From Treponema bryantii (GTDB taxonomy: Bacteria; Spirochaetota; Spirochaetia; Treponematales; Treponemataceae), in NCBI RefSeq assembly GCF_036492245.1, contig NZ_AP025286.1:2046001-2110000 (forward strand): DNA of 64,000 nucleotides, read 5' to 3'. Position 1 is the first letter of the stretch; every line of letters begins with the position of its first letter. Shown here in pieces: positions 44,863 through 53,791 of the stretch. The notes under the pieces are model-generated. The model was not told where the DNA came from, did no database searches, and saw only the letters and a list, made by a program, of their open reading frames with translations. The translations under genes and the position numbers were made by a program.

Positions 44863-45387
44863 CTAAAGTCCCAGCTCTTGAATCACCTGATTAGTGATAT
44901 CTACTGAAGAAGAATACCACAGAATCGCATTAGACTCCTGCAGACTCAAAATCATACTGTAGCTTCCACTCTCTGCTATTTTAGCGAGAGTGTTGTATAA
45001 TTTTTTATAAAACTCATCAGAGTTCTGAAGAGTTTTCTGCATAGACTCAAGCTCAACGTTTTTAGCGTTGGTATATTCAGTGAGATAATCAGTTTTCTTA
45101 GTAATTTCAGCTTCTGTTTTTAAAGCCATTGAATCATTGCCGGCATTTTCATAATCAAGCTTTTTCTGCTGAAGCTTTTTAATCTGCTCAACCTGCTTGT
45201 TAATTTCTTCCTGAAATTCAGCCTTCTTTTTTTCATAGTTTCTGATTGGAGCAGAATTTCTGAAGTAAGCATTATAAACCTTTGCAGTATCTACAACCCC
45301 GAATTTTGTAATCTGCTGTGAAAAAGCAGGAAGACTGAATACTGAGAGAATACAAAATGTTATTAATATTTTCAGATGTTTTTTCAT
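44863..45387 (-). CDS. skp: OmpH/Skp-family periplasmic chaperone
   Basis: From ATG 45387 the protein has 174 residues. The open frame reaches 45426, but ATG 45387 has an AAGGAAC ribosome site and begins the signal peptide (HLKILITFCILSVFSLPAFSQ). The mature part starts with the family strand KFGVVDTAKVYNAY, then a long coiled hairpin (NYEKKKAEFQEEINKQVEQIKKLQQKKLDY...) that forms the tentacles, and ends with SYSMILSLQESNAILWYSSSVDIT. Skp holds unfolded outer-membrane proteins for BamA, encoded just upstream. Confidence 0.9.
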   Translation of the reverse strand: MKKHLKILITFCILSVFSLPAFSQQITKFGVVDTAKVYNAYFRNSAPIRNYEKKKAEFQEEINKQVEQIKKLQQKKLDYENAGNDSMALKTEAEITKKTDYLTEYTNAKNVELESMQKTLQNSDEFYKKLYNTLAKIAESGSYSMILSLQESNAILWYSSSVDITNQVIQELGL

Positions 45388-45452
45388 ATTAGTGTTCCTT
45401 AATGATGGTGGCTTCAACAGGTTCAACCACCATATTTATTTTATAACAGATA

Positions 45453-47852
45453 TTAATAGTTCACAATATTAAATGAGAGTACAAAATTGAATGGAGTATC
45501 AGCAAACTTTGGCTTACCATCTTCAATTCTATATCTCCATGCAAACATAAGATGCAATGGTAACTGTGGAATAAGTACACGAATTCCAGGACCATAACTG
45601 AAGTAGAAATCTTCTAATCCAAGGCTACCCATATCCTGAAGTTTAGGTTTTACAGCAGCTGCATCCCAGAAGCCATCAATACCAATAATTCCAGGAACTA
45701 CAGGAACACGAAGTTCAACTCTATTTGAAAGCATTGCAAGACCACGAGCTTCTTTGTATATATCACTCCAGCCACGACCATTAAGAAGACCATCAACATA
45801 AATTGCATTCTTTGTATTAATACCATTTTCAACAGGAATAATTGCAGAGAATCCTGTATAAGCTGCAAATACCATCTTAAAGTTCCAGTTATCTGTAACA
45901 GGAATATCAAACAGCTTAAAGTAACCTTCGAGTTTTGTATCTGATCTTAAATAGAATTCCTTTTCAAGACCTGGAATAAGTCCGTGCCAGGTAAAACGCT
46001 GACTTCCAAACCATCCTTTTGAAGGGTCATAGTTTAAATCACGGTTATCAACTGAGAAGCTTCCATAAATCGAATTCGAAATTCCCCATCGGTTTGCATA
46101 TGAAGAAATTGATGCCTCATAAGGCACATTTGTTGCTTCATCAAAAATATTCTTCTGCAATGAAGAGGCAATTCCCCCCGCAAGAGTCAAAATAGCGTAA
46201 TCTGGAGTCCATCTTCTTGAAAGGCCAGAACTTAAAGTAACACTCCAATCATTATAATTCATAAAATATCTGTTCTGTATCAGTTCAAGATTTGGAGTCC
46301 ATTGGTTTTTAAGACTTGATGTTTTTGCATGACTGAAAGAAAGCGCCGCATTAAATGCAATAGGATACTTTCCAATCCAGTTTTGTGAATAAGCAAGATT
46401 TATAGACTGTTCATTAGGAGCAAGTGTTGTACCTGCAGAAACTGTACGACCTTCTCCAAAAAGATTTGAATTTTCAACTTTTGCAAACAATGAAATAGGA
46501 AGGAAAGATTCTGAATCATCAGTTGCACCAGAGAAAGTAACACCAAAATTAACTGATGATGTTGACTGCTCTTCAACAGAGAAAATCAAGTCAACAAGAT
46601 TTCCTTCTGTACCCTGCTGAACTTCTGGAACAACATTCGAAAAGTAACGGAGATTCATAAGGTTTCTTAAACCATTAATGATTTTATCGTTAGAGAATGT
46701 ATCACCAGAAGTAATTGGAATTTCACGTTTGATTACATACTCTTTTGTTTTATTATTTCCTTTGATTATGATGTTTTCAATATGACTTCGAGAATGCTCT
46801 TTTATTGTAAGATCGTAAGAGATTTCATGTCTATCAGAATCCTTTACAGGAACCGGATAGAATTCATTCATCATATATCCGTTTTCGTGGTAAACATTTG
46901 CAATTGCAGAAACATCTTCCTGGAACTTTGTTGCATTGTAAATCTGGCCTTCTTTTAGCTTTTTCTGCTTAAGAAGTTCTTTTTCTGTAAATACTTCATT
47001 TCCAGAAATTCTAAGACCTGCATAAGTATACTGAGCACCTTCCTGAATCATAAACAGAATTGTAAGTTCATCTCTCTGTTTTTCTTCATTGAAGGCTGTA
47101 TCAATTTTTACATCAAGAATGTTAGCATCAGCATAACCGCGTTCCTGATAATATTTAATGATTGTCTGTTTATCCTGCTCAAGTGTTGAAGACTGATATG
47201 CACCGTCCTTAAAAAGACCAACTTCCTTCAAAGCAAGTTTTCTCTTAAGAGCACGGCTTGAAGCAATTGAGTTACCAGTAAACTTAATTTCACGAATTAC
47301 AGAACTGCTTCCTTCAGAAATCTCAAAACTAACTACAATTCCATCCTCAGTTGTTTCAGTTTTGTGAGAAACATAAGAAGCATTAAAACCCTTCTTAAGA
47401 TAATAGTTACGGATAATTCTTTCATCTATAAGGACTTTTGATTCAATAAAAATATCGCTTGTTTTATTTTTAATCTGTTCGCGGAGTTCACCATTTCTGA
47501 TTTTATGGTTACCAACAAAATTGATGGATTTAATAACAGGACGTTCTACAACTTCAAAAACAAGAAGAACATTTGAATTATCATTTGAAGCATGCTTAGC
47601 ATAAGGAGTAATATCTTCAAAATATTCAAGGCTATATAAACGGTCCAGTAACTCATTATAAGTTTCATCTGTAAAAGGTGAATCAATGAACGAGCTTGTA
47701 ATACCATTTAAGTCTGATTTTTTAACATTGTTCAAACCATTGAAATCAATTTTAGAAATTGGCTGATTCCAATACCATTCATCACTCTGTGCCGAAAGTG
47801 CAAATAAGCCAGCAAAAGATAAGAAAAGAACTGCTAAAACTTTTCGAAACAT
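45453..47852 (-). CDS. bamA: Outer membrane protein assembly factor BamA
   Basis: The 799-residue protein inserts beta-barrel proteins into the outer membrane. After a signal peptide (VLAVLFLSFAGLFALSAQ) five POTRA domains span about residues 30-430 (for example ISKIDFNGLNNVKKSDLNG, KSINFVGNHKIRNGELREQIKNK, GLRISGNEVFTEKELLKQKKLKEGQIYN, ENIIIKGNNKTKEYVIKREI). The C-terminal 16-strand barrel follows, with the FTWHGLIPGLEK and GRGWSDIYKEARGLAMLSNRVELRVPVV segments; it ends FNFVLSFNIVNY with a terminal aromatic. It lies between tamB and skp, as recalled for the T. pallidum Tp0326 locus. Confidence 0.96.
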   Translation of the reverse strand: MFRKVLAVLFLSFAGLFALSAQSDEWYWNQPISKIDFNGLNNVKKSDLNGITSSFIDSPFTDETYNELLDRLYSLEYFEDITPYAKHASNDNSNVLLVFEVVERPVIKSINFVGNHKIRNGELREQIKNKTSDIFIESKVLIDERIIRNYYLKKGFNASYVSHKTETTEDGIVVSFEISEGSSSVIREIKFTGNSIASSRALKRKLALKEVGLFKDGAYQSSTLEQDKQTIIKYYQERGYADANILDVKIDTAFNEEKQRDELTILFMIQEGAQYTYAGLRISGNEVFTEKELLKQKKLKEGQIYNATKFQEDVSAIANVYHENGYMMNEFYPVPVKDSDRHEISYDLTIKEHSRSHIENIIIKGNNKTKEYVIKREIPITSGDTFSNDKIINGLRNLMNLRYFSNVVPEVQQGTEGNLVDLIFSVEEQSTSSVNFGVTFSGATDDSESFLPISLFAKVENSNLFGEGRTVSAGTTLAPNEQSINLAYSQNWIGKYPIAFNAALSFSHAKTSSLKNQWTPNLELIQNRYFMNYNDWSVTLSSGLSRRWTPDYAILTLAGGIASSLQKNIFDEATNVPYEASISSYANRWGISNSIYGSFSVDNRDLNYDPSKGWFGSQRFTWHGLIPGLEKEFYLRSDTKLEGYFKLFDIPVTDNWNFKMVFAAYTGFSAIIPVENGINTKNAIYVDGLLNGRGWSDIYKEARGLAMLSNRVELRVPVVPGIIGIDGFWDAAAVKPKLQDMGSLGLEDFYFSYGPGIRVLIPQLPLHLMFAWRYRIEDGKPKFADTPFNFVLSFNIVNY

Positions 47853-47873
47853 TAAAAACTCCTACTTCCCACA

Positions 47874-50800
47874 TCAGTATGCAATTTTCCATGAAAGAGT
47901 TACAGACGCAGAAGGAACAAATTGATTTTTTAATAAAGCATTAATATCAGGAGCCATATTTACACGAATATTTGCAAATGGTGACTCCAGTTCCATACCA
48001 AACTCCGGCTGGAACAACATTTTACCAGCGGCATTAATATCATTTACATTGCTGTCTTCAAATGAAACATGAAGCATGGCATCAACATATAATGAACTGC
48101 CGAGGTATTTACCTATATAAACAGTCGTATTATCAAGAAAGTTACCAATAGAAATATTTTCTTTCGAAGAATTTCTTGCAACACTCAGGTTATAAGTATT
48201 CTGCAATACATTTGTTCGTAAAGAGAATATATCAAAATTTAGCAAATCCCGCAACTTGTTTTCTGCCTGACGTACCAGTGTTGTCTGCAATGCATAATCA
48301 GAAGCGGCAAACAGGAAGCCTCCTGCAGAATTTGAATCAGCAAGAGCAATCTGTCCAAGAAGAGCTCGGATTTCATTTTCAGATTTAGCAGGAATTGAAG
48401 TAAAACGCGGTTCCATATTCTGTATAGTCTGATTATCAACGTCCATTACAATTCTAACAGTCTGCCCCTTTTCATCCTTTTCACGGGTTTCTGCAGTAAC
48501 TGTAAGTGTAGGATTTCCAATATCTTCATCTTCAAACCTGATAGAACCTGACTTTATATAGAAGCTTCTGTTCAGATAAGCAAGATCTCCTGATTTAAAT
48601 TTAAGGTCACCTTCAATTCTATATACATCCTCAGGCTGATTTACAATTACCTTCATTGTTGTATTAGGTACAAACACACATCTGATAATTGGATCCAGAC
48701 GAACAGAAGCATGAGTACCAAGTGTAATATCCAGGTTTGTAATTACCTGCATTTCTTCCGGTGATACTTCTCCACCAGAAAGATTGAATATTGGAAGAAT
48801 AAGTTCTGCATTTTCTCCTGAAATACCACCATTAACTTCCATTACATTATTTTCTAAATACAAATCAAGGTCCAAAGTGACATTTCCAATCAGAGTAAAT
48901 ACATCAGTTTTCATATTTAAAGGAAGCAGATCATTCTTATAAGAATTAAGCTCTCCTTCCATATGGTCTAAGTCCCATTTATTCATGTATATAGTAAGAC
49001 CTGCAAGTAATCTCTGGTTATTTTTTATTGTCAGAATTGTATCAGGAATCTGAATTTCATTACTTATGATATTGAATCTGATTTCCGGAGCATTCAACTT
49101 CTGTTTAAAGAACATCGGAAGTTTTGCAACAGGTTCCTGAATGTGTGCCCAGCCGTTTAATTCAGGATCATCAAGAGTGCCTGTTACAACAATATCTCCT
49201 GTAAGAATTCCATTATCTGCAATCAAAACATCTTCCATATTCAAATAAGAAAAGGCTTTTGGAAGATTTACATAAACATCATAGAGTTCAAGATTAGCGA
49301 CCTTCATATCTACAATTCCATCCATTTTTGCAGACATAAAGTTTTTATTATCAAGATTCAGTTCGAGAAGTCCATCTTTTGTATAAGTACCATAAAGCCC
49401 ACAATTATCAGAAGAAAAAATTGAAAAGATATCGTTGGCATAAAGAACTGAAAAAGAAAGCGGAAATGGCTTTTTAATAAACGTTCCACCGAAACTTGGA
49501 GTAGATAAAGTTACTGTTAGTGTATCCGGTAAGAAACTTCCTTCAGGGACAATTGCATTTCCTGCTGTTAAAACCAGAGGTGCATACATATTTCTGTCTA
49601 CCATATCATAGAAGAACTCACCAGTTGCATCCAGAGTCATATCTGTAAGGGAAGCAGTAGCCTGAATATTTGAGAAGTCCATTCCATCATAATTAATATG
49701 CAAATCTGAAATTGTAAGGTCTCTGTCTTCCAGAACGATATTTCCACTTCCAGTAAGTAAATCTGCAGCAACAAGCACAGAAAGTGCATCAACATTTAAT
49801 GAGATATAAGGATGTTCTATAGTTCCAGAAGTAAACAGCATTCCCGTCAATAAATTATTATCGTTTGTCTGCTGAATATAGCGACCAAGGCTTAGATTCT
49901 TAAGTTGAATCTGAAAATTCATATAAATTGATTTCAGCAGAGTGTCTTTTGACATTGGAAGATGTTCTGGATTAGAAAAACTTCCATCCATAATAATCAT
50001 TTCATCCGTTACAGGATTATGAAGATTCATTCCAATTCCAACGGAATCAAAAATATTTTCATTAATATTCAATATTGCATCTGCAGTTCCTTCCAGAACT
50101 GAATAGAAATCAGAATAAGCGATTGTATCTATTCGTGCACCGTATTTTGTTACATTTCCTGAAAGAACGACTTTTGGATTAACACTTAAATTTCCGCTTG
50201 CAATTTCAAGTTCAAGCTGAGAAATCTGCACCGACGGTCCGTTTTCATTATCAAAAGAGAAACTTGAATCTGTTGAAAAAATAATTGATTTATCAAACAG
50301 TTTTACAGGAAGACTTGTTAAAGAAAAGATTCCGTCAAAAGCATTTTTTTCGCGGAAATTCATCTGAATTTCTGTTCCATAATCGCCGGTTATAGTTATA
50401 ACTTCCGGCATGATTGATCCGGAAAAATGATATGGAATAGAATCTATATTAAAATCTGCCGTAAAGAACTTATCTGAAGAATCCGGAGCACTATCCAATG
50501 ATGCAGAAGCTTCCATTACATATTTGCCCATGATGAGTGAAAGTTGATTTAACTGGATGCTGGAATCAGTTCCATTCATAGCAAACATAAGCGCCTGGTT
50601 GTCAGACTTTGCATTTGCAAGAAGTACATACGGAATATTATATGAGAAGGTTTTCAAATCTGTAGACGCATACATATCTCCAGACAAAAGATATGTTTCA
50701 AGGTTAGGCTGTATTGATTCAACAGTCTTTGCATTTTCCTCCGGCAGGAATTGAGCTGCAAGAGCGGCAATACTATCCAGATAAAGGCTGGATAATGTAA

Positions 50801-52226
50801 TATTTGACTGGAAATAACTTGAAGCATTCAGATAACTTCCATCAACTCGAAGTTTTCCAGGTTCAATTTCTTCCAGATGCGAATAATCAGAAACCTCAAA
50901 GGTAAAATCATATGAATCTGATTGAGGAAGCACTGTAAACTGAAGTGCTGCTAATGAACGGCTTCCTATAAAAAGCTGTGGAGAAAAGGCCATAAAACCT
51001 TTTTTTAGCGGATCAAAATAAACTTCTGTTGATATAACGTTTCCGTTTGGCAGCTTATATTCCGGCAACTCAATAGAACCAGAAATCTGCTTTGTTTCAT
51101 AGACCATTGAAAGTTTGGCCGAGGCAGTACAGTTCTCACCATTCATTGAAAACTTTGAAAGCTCTGCCTTCTTTTCATTGCCATAGAATGAAAAAGCAAT
51201 ATTTACCCCACCCGGAAAAACGGCTGGAGGCACAAAGGCTGAGGTATCCGTATTAAAATTTAAGGTATGGTCATTTATATTACATTTAACGATAGTATCA
51301 GTAGTCAGAGAAAAATCTCTGAATTTCTTTAATTCAACCTGTTTAGAACTGATAGTCAGCAGAGAAAGCGGTTTAAGTTTATCCAGACGAAGCTGTGCAT
51401 TAACATCACCGGTGTTTGTATCATAAAATGCACCAAAAGAAATTGGATTAACTGCCTGAATTGTATGCATTTCCATTGTACCACCGGTATAGGAAGCATG
51501 AAAATTCAGTTTATTTAAGCGGAAATCCCCGTCTGTAAAATCCCGAAGTTTTAAATTTACCTGAGATCCATCAAAATTATCTGTAATTGAACCTGAAACT
51601 GAGACTTTTCCTGAAATATTTCTGTTTATTGCCGTTACAAAAGCATTCAAAACAGCCTCAGACTGAATTTCAATTGTATTTTTTCGCAAAGAATTATTTA
51701 CAGCAAGATTTTTGAGATTTATAAGCGTGCTGACATTTTCATCATTATATTCCAGATTTATGTTTTTAAGTTTTATGTTTTCTGGAATTATTTTTTTGAT
51801 TTCCGCAAGCCCCTGAGATGTGCCACCTTTTTTATTGAAGCGCTCAGTAAGTTTTATAAGTTCATCTACATCAAGATTTATTCCGTCAATTACTACACTG
51901 GAAATACCTTTCTGAAAATTCTTTTTGAAGATATTTAGAAGACTATAAGTGACTCTGGTTTTATTTACTGTAAGCAGTTGAGCTCCGTCATCATCAAATA
52001 CGCGGATATTATGTATATAAAAATTTGAAAGAAGAGATGGAGAAAGCCTTTCATAAGAAATACTAAGTCCAGTCTGCTCGTGGAGCATTGTTGTAAAACT
52101 GTAAATTCTGTCATTAACGCCGTTAGTAATGAGCCTTTTGATTGGAGCAGAAATCAGCAGAGCTGTAAGAACGAGAAGAATCATAATGTAACTACGGACA
52201 CGGCCGTTTTTATACAATGAGCCCAT
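47874..52226 (-). CDS. tamB: TamB-family translocation and assembly module protein
   Basis: This very large protein (1450 residues) has one N-terminal membrane helix (YIMILLVLTALLISAPI, about 13-29) and then a long run of beta-strand repeats of the AsmA/TamB type. The C-terminal TamB domain is recognisable by YLNRSFYIKSGSIRFEDEDIGNPTLTVTAETREKD near residue 1220, and ends in a beta-barrel-interacting tail (FGMELESPFANIRVNMAPDINALLKNQFVPSASVTLSWKIAY). TamB proteins bridge inner and outer membranes and are linked to lipid transport and protein insertion. Adjacency to bamA with no tamA suggests it works with BamA. Confidence 0.9.
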   Translation of the reverse strand: MGSLYKNGRVRSYIMILLVLTALLISAPIKRLITNGVNDRIYSFTTMLHEQTGLSISYERLSPSLLSNFYIHNIRVFDDDGAQLLTVNKTRVTYSLLNIFKKNFQKGISSVVIDGINLDVDELIKLTERFNKKGGTSQGLAEIKKIIPENIKLKNINLEYNDENVSTLINLKNLAVNNSLRKNTIEIQSEAVLNAFVTAINRNISGKVSVSGSITDNFDGSQVNLKLRDFTDGDFRLNKLNFHASYTGGTMEMHTIQAVNPISFGAFYDTNTGDVNAQLRLDKLKPLSLLTISSKQVELKKFRDFSLTTDTIVKCNINDHTLNFNTDTSAFVPPAVFPGGVNIAFSFYGNEKKAELSKFSMNGENCTASAKLSMVYETKQISGSIELPEYKLPNGNVISTEVYFDPLKKGFMAFSPQLFIGSRSLAALQFTVLPQSDSYDFTFEVSDYSHLEEIEPGKLRVDGSYLNASSYFQSNITLSSLYLDSIAALAAQFLPEENAKTVESIQPNLETYLLSGDMYASTDLKTFSYNIPYVLLANAKSDNQALMFAMNGTDSSIQLNQLSLIMGKYVMEASASLDSAPDSSDKFFTADFNIDSIPYHFSGSIMPEVITITGDYGTEIQMNFREKNAFDGIFSLTSLPVKLFDKSIIFSTDSSFSFDNENGPSVQISQLELEIASGNLSVNPKVVLSGNVTKYGARIDTIAYSDFYSVLEGTADAILNINENIFDSVGIGMNLHNPVTDEMIIMDGSFSNPEHLPMSKDTLLKSIYMNFQIQLKNLSLGRYIQQTNDNNLLTGMLFTSGTIEHPYISLNVDALSVLVAADLLTGSGNIVLEDRDLTISDLHINYDGMDFSNIQATASLTDMTLDATGEFFYDMVDRNMYAPLVLTAGNAIVPEGSFLPDTLTVTLSTPSFGGTFIKKPFPLSFSVLYANDIFSIFSSDNCGLYGTYTKDGLLELNLDNKNFMSAKMDGIVDMKVANLELYDVYVNLPKAFSYLNMEDVLIADNGILTGDIVVTGTLDDPELNGWAHIQEPVAKLPMFFKQKLNAPEIRFNIISNEIQIPDTILTIKNNQRLLAGLTIYMNKWDLDHMEGELNSYKNDLLPLNMKTDVFTLIGNVTLDLDLYLENNVMEVNGGISGENAELILPIFNLSGGEVSPEEMQVITNLDITLGTHASVRLDPIIRCVFVPNTTMKVIVNQPEDVYRIEGDLKFKSGDLAYLNRSFYIKSGSIRFEDEDIGNPTLTVTAETREKDEKGQTVRIVMDVDNQTIQNMEPRFTSIPAKSENEIRALLGQIALADSNSAGGFLFAASDYALQTTLVRQAENKLRDLLNFDIFSLRTNVLQNTYNLSVARNSSKENISIGNFLDNTTVYIGKYLGSSLYVDAMLHVSFEDSNVNDINAAGKMLFQPEFGMELESPFANIRVNMAPDINALLKNQFVPSASVTLSWKIAY

Positions 52227-52238
52227 TTTAGCCTATCT

Positions 52239-52264
52239 ATTATATCGGAATTTTTGATTATAAT
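52239..52264. promoter_or_regulatory. Divergent -10 boxes between tamB and tmk
   Basis: TATAAT on the minus strand at 52244-52239 faces tamB, and TATAAT on the plus strand at 52259-52264 faces tmk. Neither has a strong -35. Only 15 bases separate them, so the two promoters should interfere or be co-regulated. Confidence 0.45.
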
Positions 52265-52292
52265 ATAGTATAAAAACAAACAACCCTTTATA

Positions 52293-52922
52293 ATGAAAGT
52301 TATGATATTAAAGAATTTTATTGTTTTTGAAGGAATTGACGGGGCTGGCACCTCGACTCAGATAAAAAAGCTTGTAGAACGCGGAAATAGTAGTTGTGAA
52401 GGTCGTTTTGTTGCCACAGCAGAACCAACTACAGGCGAAACCGGCCGTTTTTTACGCCGTATGCTTGGCGGTGAGTTCAGTGTTGATGAAAAAACAAACG
52501 CTTACCTGTTTGCCGCAGACCGCTGTGAACATATTTTCGGTAAAGACGGCGTAAAAGAACTCTGTGACAGCGGCAAAATTGTCGTAAGCGACAGATATTT
52601 TTTCTCAAGCATGGCATATCAGTCGGTTTCATGTGGGGATGAGTTACCAAAACTTTTGAATTCAACTTTTCCATTACCGGAAATCCTATTTTACTTTGAA
52701 ATAAATCCTGAAATCTCGCTGGGACGTGTAAATGCACGTGGCGAAAGTAAAGAAATCTACGAAACTATAGAAAAACAGAAAGCTATTGCAGCACAGTATG
52801 AAAAAGTGATTTCTGAATATGAAAAAACTGCCGGCGAAACTGGAATGAAAATAATTCGTATAAACGCCGCAGATACAATTGAAAATATATCTGAAGAAAT
52901 TTGGAAATATATAAATAAATAA
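52293..52922 (+). CDS. tmk: Thymidylate kinase with altered P-loop
   Basis: The 209-residue enzyme makes dTDP from dTMP. FIVFEGIDGAGTSTQIKKL near residues 10-28 is the P-loop; the usual GxDGxGKST lysine is replaced by threonine. The DRY motif is intact (VSDRYFFSSMAYQSVS near 100), and TAEPTTGETGRFLRRML near 48 binds substrate. The LID region (NARGESKEIYETIEKQKAI near 149) is close to normal. Start is ATG 52293 or the in-frame ATG 52302; no ribosome site is obvious. Loss of the lysine is unusual but the rest argues for a working enzyme. Confidence 0.88.
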   Translation: MKVMILKNFIVFEGIDGAGTSTQIKKLVERGNSSCEGRFVATAEPTTGETGRFLRRMLGGEFSVDEKTNAYLFAADRCEHIFGKDGVKELCDSGKIVVSDRYFFSSMAYQSVSCGDELPKLLNSTFPLPEILFYFEINPEISLGRVNARGESKEIYETIEKQKAIAAQYEKVISEYEKTAGETGMKIIRINAADTIENISEEIWKYINK

Positions 52923-52928
52923 CAGATA

Positions 52929-53108
52929 TTTCACCTGAAAAACGGCGGAGTGGGAAAACACCTCATGCTGCATCGAGGAGTTTTGGCGCTTAGCCATCGA
53001 AAACAATCCGAGGATTTTTCGAAGAAAAACCGCAGGATTGTTAACACAAAAAACTAGCTCGCCCGCAGCATGAGGGGTTTTACCACGGGAGCCGGTTTTC
53101 AGGTGAAG
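52929..53108. repeat. Large imperfect palindromic intergenic element
   Basis: The outer arms 52929-52972 and 53065-53108 pair over some 44 bases: TTCACCTGAAAA and CCTCATGCTGC on the left return inverted as GCAGCATGAGG and TTTTCAGGTGAA on the right. An inner stem AACAATCC/GGATTGTT with a second inverted pair TTTTTCGAAGAAAAA sits in the middle. No gene is seen. It fills nearly all of the gap between tmk and the unknown secreted gene. Confidence 0.75.
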
Positions 53109-53150
53109 ATTTCTGCAAATATTCGTTTACTAAACATTTTTCCAATACTT

Positions 53151-53158
53151 CCGATAAT
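53151..53158 (+). promoter_or_regulatory. CCGATAAT box, leaderless GTG start
   Basis: GATAAT at 53153-53158 stands six bases before GTG 53165, which places transcription start at the start codon. No ribosome site is present. Confidence 0.4.
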
Positions 53159-53164
53159 AAAAAC

Positions 53165-53779
53165 GTGAAAAAGCGTTTATTTACAATACTTCTTACATCT
53201 ATCATTATCTTCTTTCATACCTCTCCAACATTTGCCTACATGGTAAAATTCAAGGAAGACTGGTATAAGCTTTATCACGTTCATTATCAGCAGTATCCTG
53301 ATGACTGCATTGAAAATATCTACTGGCTGGAAAAGGCTGCTCAGGCAGACTTCTGTAATCCTCAGTTTACCGACGCAAAAATCACAACTGAAAAAGAATG
53401 GGAAAAATACAGATATCTTTTCCAGATGCATATCAATCTGAAGCTCATAGAACAGCACCTCCGACTTGGACGCACTTACGACAAAAAGTGCATTTATTTC
53501 TACGATGCACCATGGCAAGACGAATATCTACGCAATATGGAAAAAGCGCTCAGCTGCTATAAGGCAGGACTATATTACTGGCAGGAAGCAAAGGTCTGGT
53601 GTGAAAAAGCTAATGCAGCCTCTTTCAATTTTATGTTCATCACAGCAAAACAGAACTGGGAAGATGAACGCGAACGTATTGCAGAAGGCAAGCTTGATTA
53701 CGAAAAAATGCTCAATCGTGAAATAGATCGTCTGGAAAAAAACATAAAAGAACTTAACGAAATGGATAAAAAATACTAG
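53165..53779 (+). CDS. Secreted protein of unknown function
   Basis: I do not recognise this 204-residue protein. It starts with GTG and a signal peptide (MKKRLFTILLTSIIIFFHTSPTFAYM). The mature part is helical and rich in Trp, Tyr and Cys (NIYWLEKAAQADFCNPQF, CIYFYDAPWQDEYLRNMEKALSCYKAGLYYWQEAKVWCEKAN), with a charged coiled-coil end (LNREIDRLEKNIKELNEMDKK). The spacing of helices resembles TPR-like repeats, but no consensus unit fits. It is followed 12 bases on by aroB. Confidence 0.75.
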   Translation: MKKRLFTILLTSIIIFFHTSPTFAYMVKFKEDWYKLYHVHYQQYPDDCIENIYWLEKAAQADFCNPQFTDAKITTEKEWEKYRYLFQMHINLKLIEQHLRLGRTYDKKCIYFYDAPWQDEYLRNMEKALSCYKAGLYYWQEAKVWCEKANAASFNFMFITAKQNWEDERERIAEGKLDYEKMLNREIDRLEKNIKELNEMDKKY

Positions 53780-53791
53780 AATAGGCTCATT

